Of a stretch of DNA of 64,000 bases, positions 62,383 to 64,000 are shown in pieces (positions within the stretch are counted from its first letter, which is position 1; each line of letters starts with the position of its first letter). Origin of the DNA: DASXTC01 sp036505635 (GTDB lineage Bacteria > Acidobacteriota > Polarisedimenticolia > JACPZX01 > DASXTC01); contig DASXTC010000075.1 of NCBI GenBank assembly GCA_036505635.1, positions 56,658-120,657 of the forward strand, given 5' to 3'. The translations under genes and the position numbers were made by a program. Below the pieces are notes generated by a model. The model ran no database searches, was not told the origin of the DNA, and saw only the letters and a list, made by a program, of their open reading frames with translations.

Positions 62383-63345
62383 ATGCCCGAGCCGCGTCTG
62401 CTCGATCGCGTGCGCGAGGCGATCCGCACCCGCCACTACAGCCGGCGAACGGAGGCCGCGTACCTGCTCTGGATCAAGAGGCTGATCTTCTCTCACGGCA
62501 CGCGGCACCCTCGCGAGCTCGGCGAGGAGGAGATCACGGCCTTTCTGACCGGACTCGCCGTGAGGCGGCACGTCAGCGCCTCGACCCAGAACCAGGCTCT
62601 GAGCGCGATCCTCTTCCTCTACAAGGACGTGCTCAAGTTGGACCTGGCCTGGCTCGACGGTGTGGTGCGCGCCAGGCGGACCCGCCGCGTGCCAGTCGTC
62701 CTGACCCGCGAGGAGGTGCGGGCGGTGCTCGGCCACCTGGGTGGCACGACGGGCCTGATGGCCAGCCTGCTGTACGGGGCCGGGCTCCGGCTGATGGAGT
62801 GCGCGTGCCTGCGCGTCAAGGACGTCGATGCCGGCGCCAACCAGATCGTCGTGTGCGCGGGCAAGGGGGACAAGGACCGCCGCACCATGCTCCCCGCGCG
62901 CCTGAAGGAGCCATTGAGGGTCCATCTCGAAGGAGTGCGCCGGCAGCACCAGAGGGACCTCGGTAACGGCGCAGGGTGGGTCGAGTTGCCGGGTCGACTC
63001 GGCGCCAAGTACCCCAACGCCGGCCGGGATTGGGGCTGGCAGTGGGTCTTCCCGGCGACTCGTCACTACGTGGACTCCTCCACGGGGCAACGCCGGAGGC
63101 ACCATCTGCACGAGTCGGTCCTGCAGCGCGCCGTCAAGATCGCCGTCCTCAAGGCGGGGATCGCGAAGCCCGCCACCTGTCATTCGCTGCGCCACTCGTT
63201 TGCGACGCACCTGCTGGAGGACGGTCACGACATCCGGACGGTTCAGGAGCTCCTCGGACACCGGGACGTCAGCACCACCATGATCTACACGCACGTGCTG
63301 AATCGTGGAGGCATGGGCGTCCTCAGCCCCGTGGACAAGCTCTGA
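62383..63345 (+). CDS. Integron-type tyrosine recombinase (IntI-like)
   Basis: 320 residues, GAGGTG before ATG 62383. The N-terminal SAM-like domain precedes the catalytic core with Arg136 (GAGLRLMECA), His267 and Arg270 (HSLRHSFATHLL), His293 (GHRDVSTT) and Tyr302 (IYTHV). The insertion KYPNAGRDWGWQWVFPA (209-225) is the patch that separates integron integrases from other tyrosine recombinases. It recombines attI and attC sites. No attI or attC could be recognised in the visible flanks, and the classical cassette side is occupied by top6B, so any cassettes would lie beyond 63.4 kb. Confidence 0.9.
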   Translation: MPEPRLLDRVREAIRTRHYSRRTEAAYLLWIKRLIFSHGTRHPRELGEEEITAFLTGLAVRRHVSASTQNQALSAILFLYKDVLKLDLAWLDGVVRARRTRRVPVVLTREEVRAVLGHLGGTTGLMASLLYGAGLRLMECACLRVKDVDAGANQIVVCAGKGDKDRRTMLPARLKEPLRVHLEGVRRQHQRDLGNGAGWVELPGRLGAKYPNAGRDWGWQWVFPATRHYVDSSTGQRRRHHLHESVLQRAVKIAVLKAGIAKPATCHSLRHSFATHLLEDGHDIRTVQELLGHRDVSTTMIYTHVLNRGGMGVLSPVDKL

Positions 63346-63543
63346 GAGGCCCCGCCCGCGCTACACGGCGGCCTCCTCGCAAGATATCAACGCCGCGCGC
63401 CCGGGGACCTATGGTATAAAGTGAGCGTACAAGGGCACTTGGCGGCCAGGCAGCTTTCCTCCCTCCGGCCCACATGGAACTCTGCCCGTCCCGCCATCAA
63501 GATCATTAGAGATTTAGTTCGGCTTCCTTGGAAACGTGACATC

Positions 63544-64000
63544 ATGCGATTTCGAAACCTGAGTTCTCTCCCCATTCCCCGACGATTATGGCGCAGCCTC
63601 GCCGCTGCCCTCGATCTGGAAGTCCCACTACCTGGTGCCTTAGCTGACGACCTGGGGCTCTACCCGGCCAAGACTCTACGCGTCACGGTTCGCCCCACTC
63701 GGCCAGTACGGCGTGGTGTCGTCACGATCACCGGCTCTTATACCTACGGTCATATCTCGCTGCACCCCTGCCCAAAATGCACACTGGCCACAATGACCCA
63801 GACCTACCTCCACGAACTCTTTCACGCATGGCTTCATCAGTACCGGCCACAAACCTACGATCGTTTTGAGTCGTGCACCGCAGCCGAACGATTCGCCGAT
63901 GCCACGTTCCGAGCGCTTGGCGGCCACATCAAGCCGGCCCGCCTCTGCGGCAGCTACTCCATTCAGCTCTCGAGAGCACCTGTTCGAGACCAAGCGTTCC
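63544..64000 (+). CDS. HExxH putative metalloprotease, partial (window edge)
   Basis: 152 codons are visible from ATG 63544; the frame is also open up to GTG 63421, so the start is uncertain, and the end lies outside the window. A zinc-type motif HELFH (90-94) in YLHELFHAWLHQY is followed by AERFAD with Glu115, a possible third ligand as in ImmA/SprT-like proteins. CPKC (76-79) could form part of a zinc site. Codon use (TTA, CTA, AGA) and base composition are clearly less GC-rich than the neighbours, suggesting transfer, perhaps as part of an integron region. The function is unknown. Confidence 0.6.
   Translation, partial: MRFRNLSSLPIPRRLWRSLAAALDLEVPLPGALADDLGLYPAKTLRVTVRPTRPVRRGVVTITGSYTYGHISLHPCPKCTLATMTQTYLHELFHAWLHQYRPQTYDRFESCTAAERFADATFRALGGHIKPARLCGSYSIQLSRAPVRDQAF

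Noticed and set aside
63346..63385. GAGGCC/GGCCTC inverted repeat after the integrase as an attC site or terminator
   Set aside because: Only six pairs with a long loop, no RYYYAAC/GTTRRRY ends and no T tract.
1..64000. CRISPR arrays, insertion sequences, rRNA genes, prophage or toxin-antitoxin modules
   Set aside because: No regular direct repeats, transposase motifs, rRNA-like stretches, phage structural genes or TA-type gene pairs were seen by reading both strands.

Overview
The window is a GC-rich (roughly two-thirds G+C), gene-dense bacterial chromosome segment. Two membrane-anchored Ser/Thr kinases with TolB/PD40-type propellers, many secreted metallopeptidases, a glutaminyl-tRNA synthetase beside its tRNA, and an arginine cluster led by ArgR point to an uncultured Acidobacteriota or a similar soil/sediment lineage. 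This assignment is an inference from gene content; there is no rRNA marker.

Layout. 0-6 kb: envelope and stress proteins, including an AI-2E-type permease and a TonB-dependent receptor that are broken by single-base losses in G runs. These look more like sequencing or assembly errors than decay. 6-21.6 kb: a YncE-like propeller/phosphoesterase lipoprotein, the two kinases, glnS with tRNA-Gln(CTG), small secreted or membrane proteins, an MFS transporter and an Asp-box secreted protein. 21.6-23.7 kb: two translationally coupled GAPDH genes, the upstream one lacking the catalytic cysteine. 23.8-30.2 kb: a protease run (M14 carboxypeptidase, zinc-ribbon rhomboid, M61 aminopeptidase). 30.2-36.7 kb: secreted proteins, a haem-tagged beta-barrel with a cytochrome c lipoprotein, and an AmpG-like transporter. 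36.9-41.7 kb: a radical SAM/SPASM enzyme, two tiny secreted ten-cysteine proteins with mirror-symmetric cysteine spacing, and an ABC exporter. 43.5-53.1 kb: a compact minus-strand run argR-C-B-D-G-J-H-A followed by an alpha/beta hydrolase, an unusual 2Fe-2S protein and a small unknown. It holds every step of arginine synthesis except the ornithine transcarbamylase. 53.3-59.3 kb: ferredoxin, AhpD-like protein, zinc peptidase, GT39-like enzyme, transglutaminase and an HPD-less J-like protein. 59.3-64 kb: a complete bacterial topoisomerase VI operon, an integron-type integrase, and at the edge a less GC-rich HExxH protein.

Regulation. Several genes without a Shine-Dalgarno sequence have a -10 box only 6-8 nt before the start codon, often with a TTGAC-like -35 box at the right distance, so leaderless transcription appears common. 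The clearest cases are argR (overlapping two ARG boxes) and one divergent gene pair whose -10 boxes overlap. Elsewhere genes overlap by 4 bp (ATGA/GTGA), which implies long, translationally coupled operons.

Candidates for something new: the mirror-symmetric ten-cysteine proteins and their neighbourhood, the Cys-less GAPDH coupled to a normal one, the 2Fe-2S protein with Asp in place of a ligand cysteine, and topoisomerase VI next to an integron integrase.
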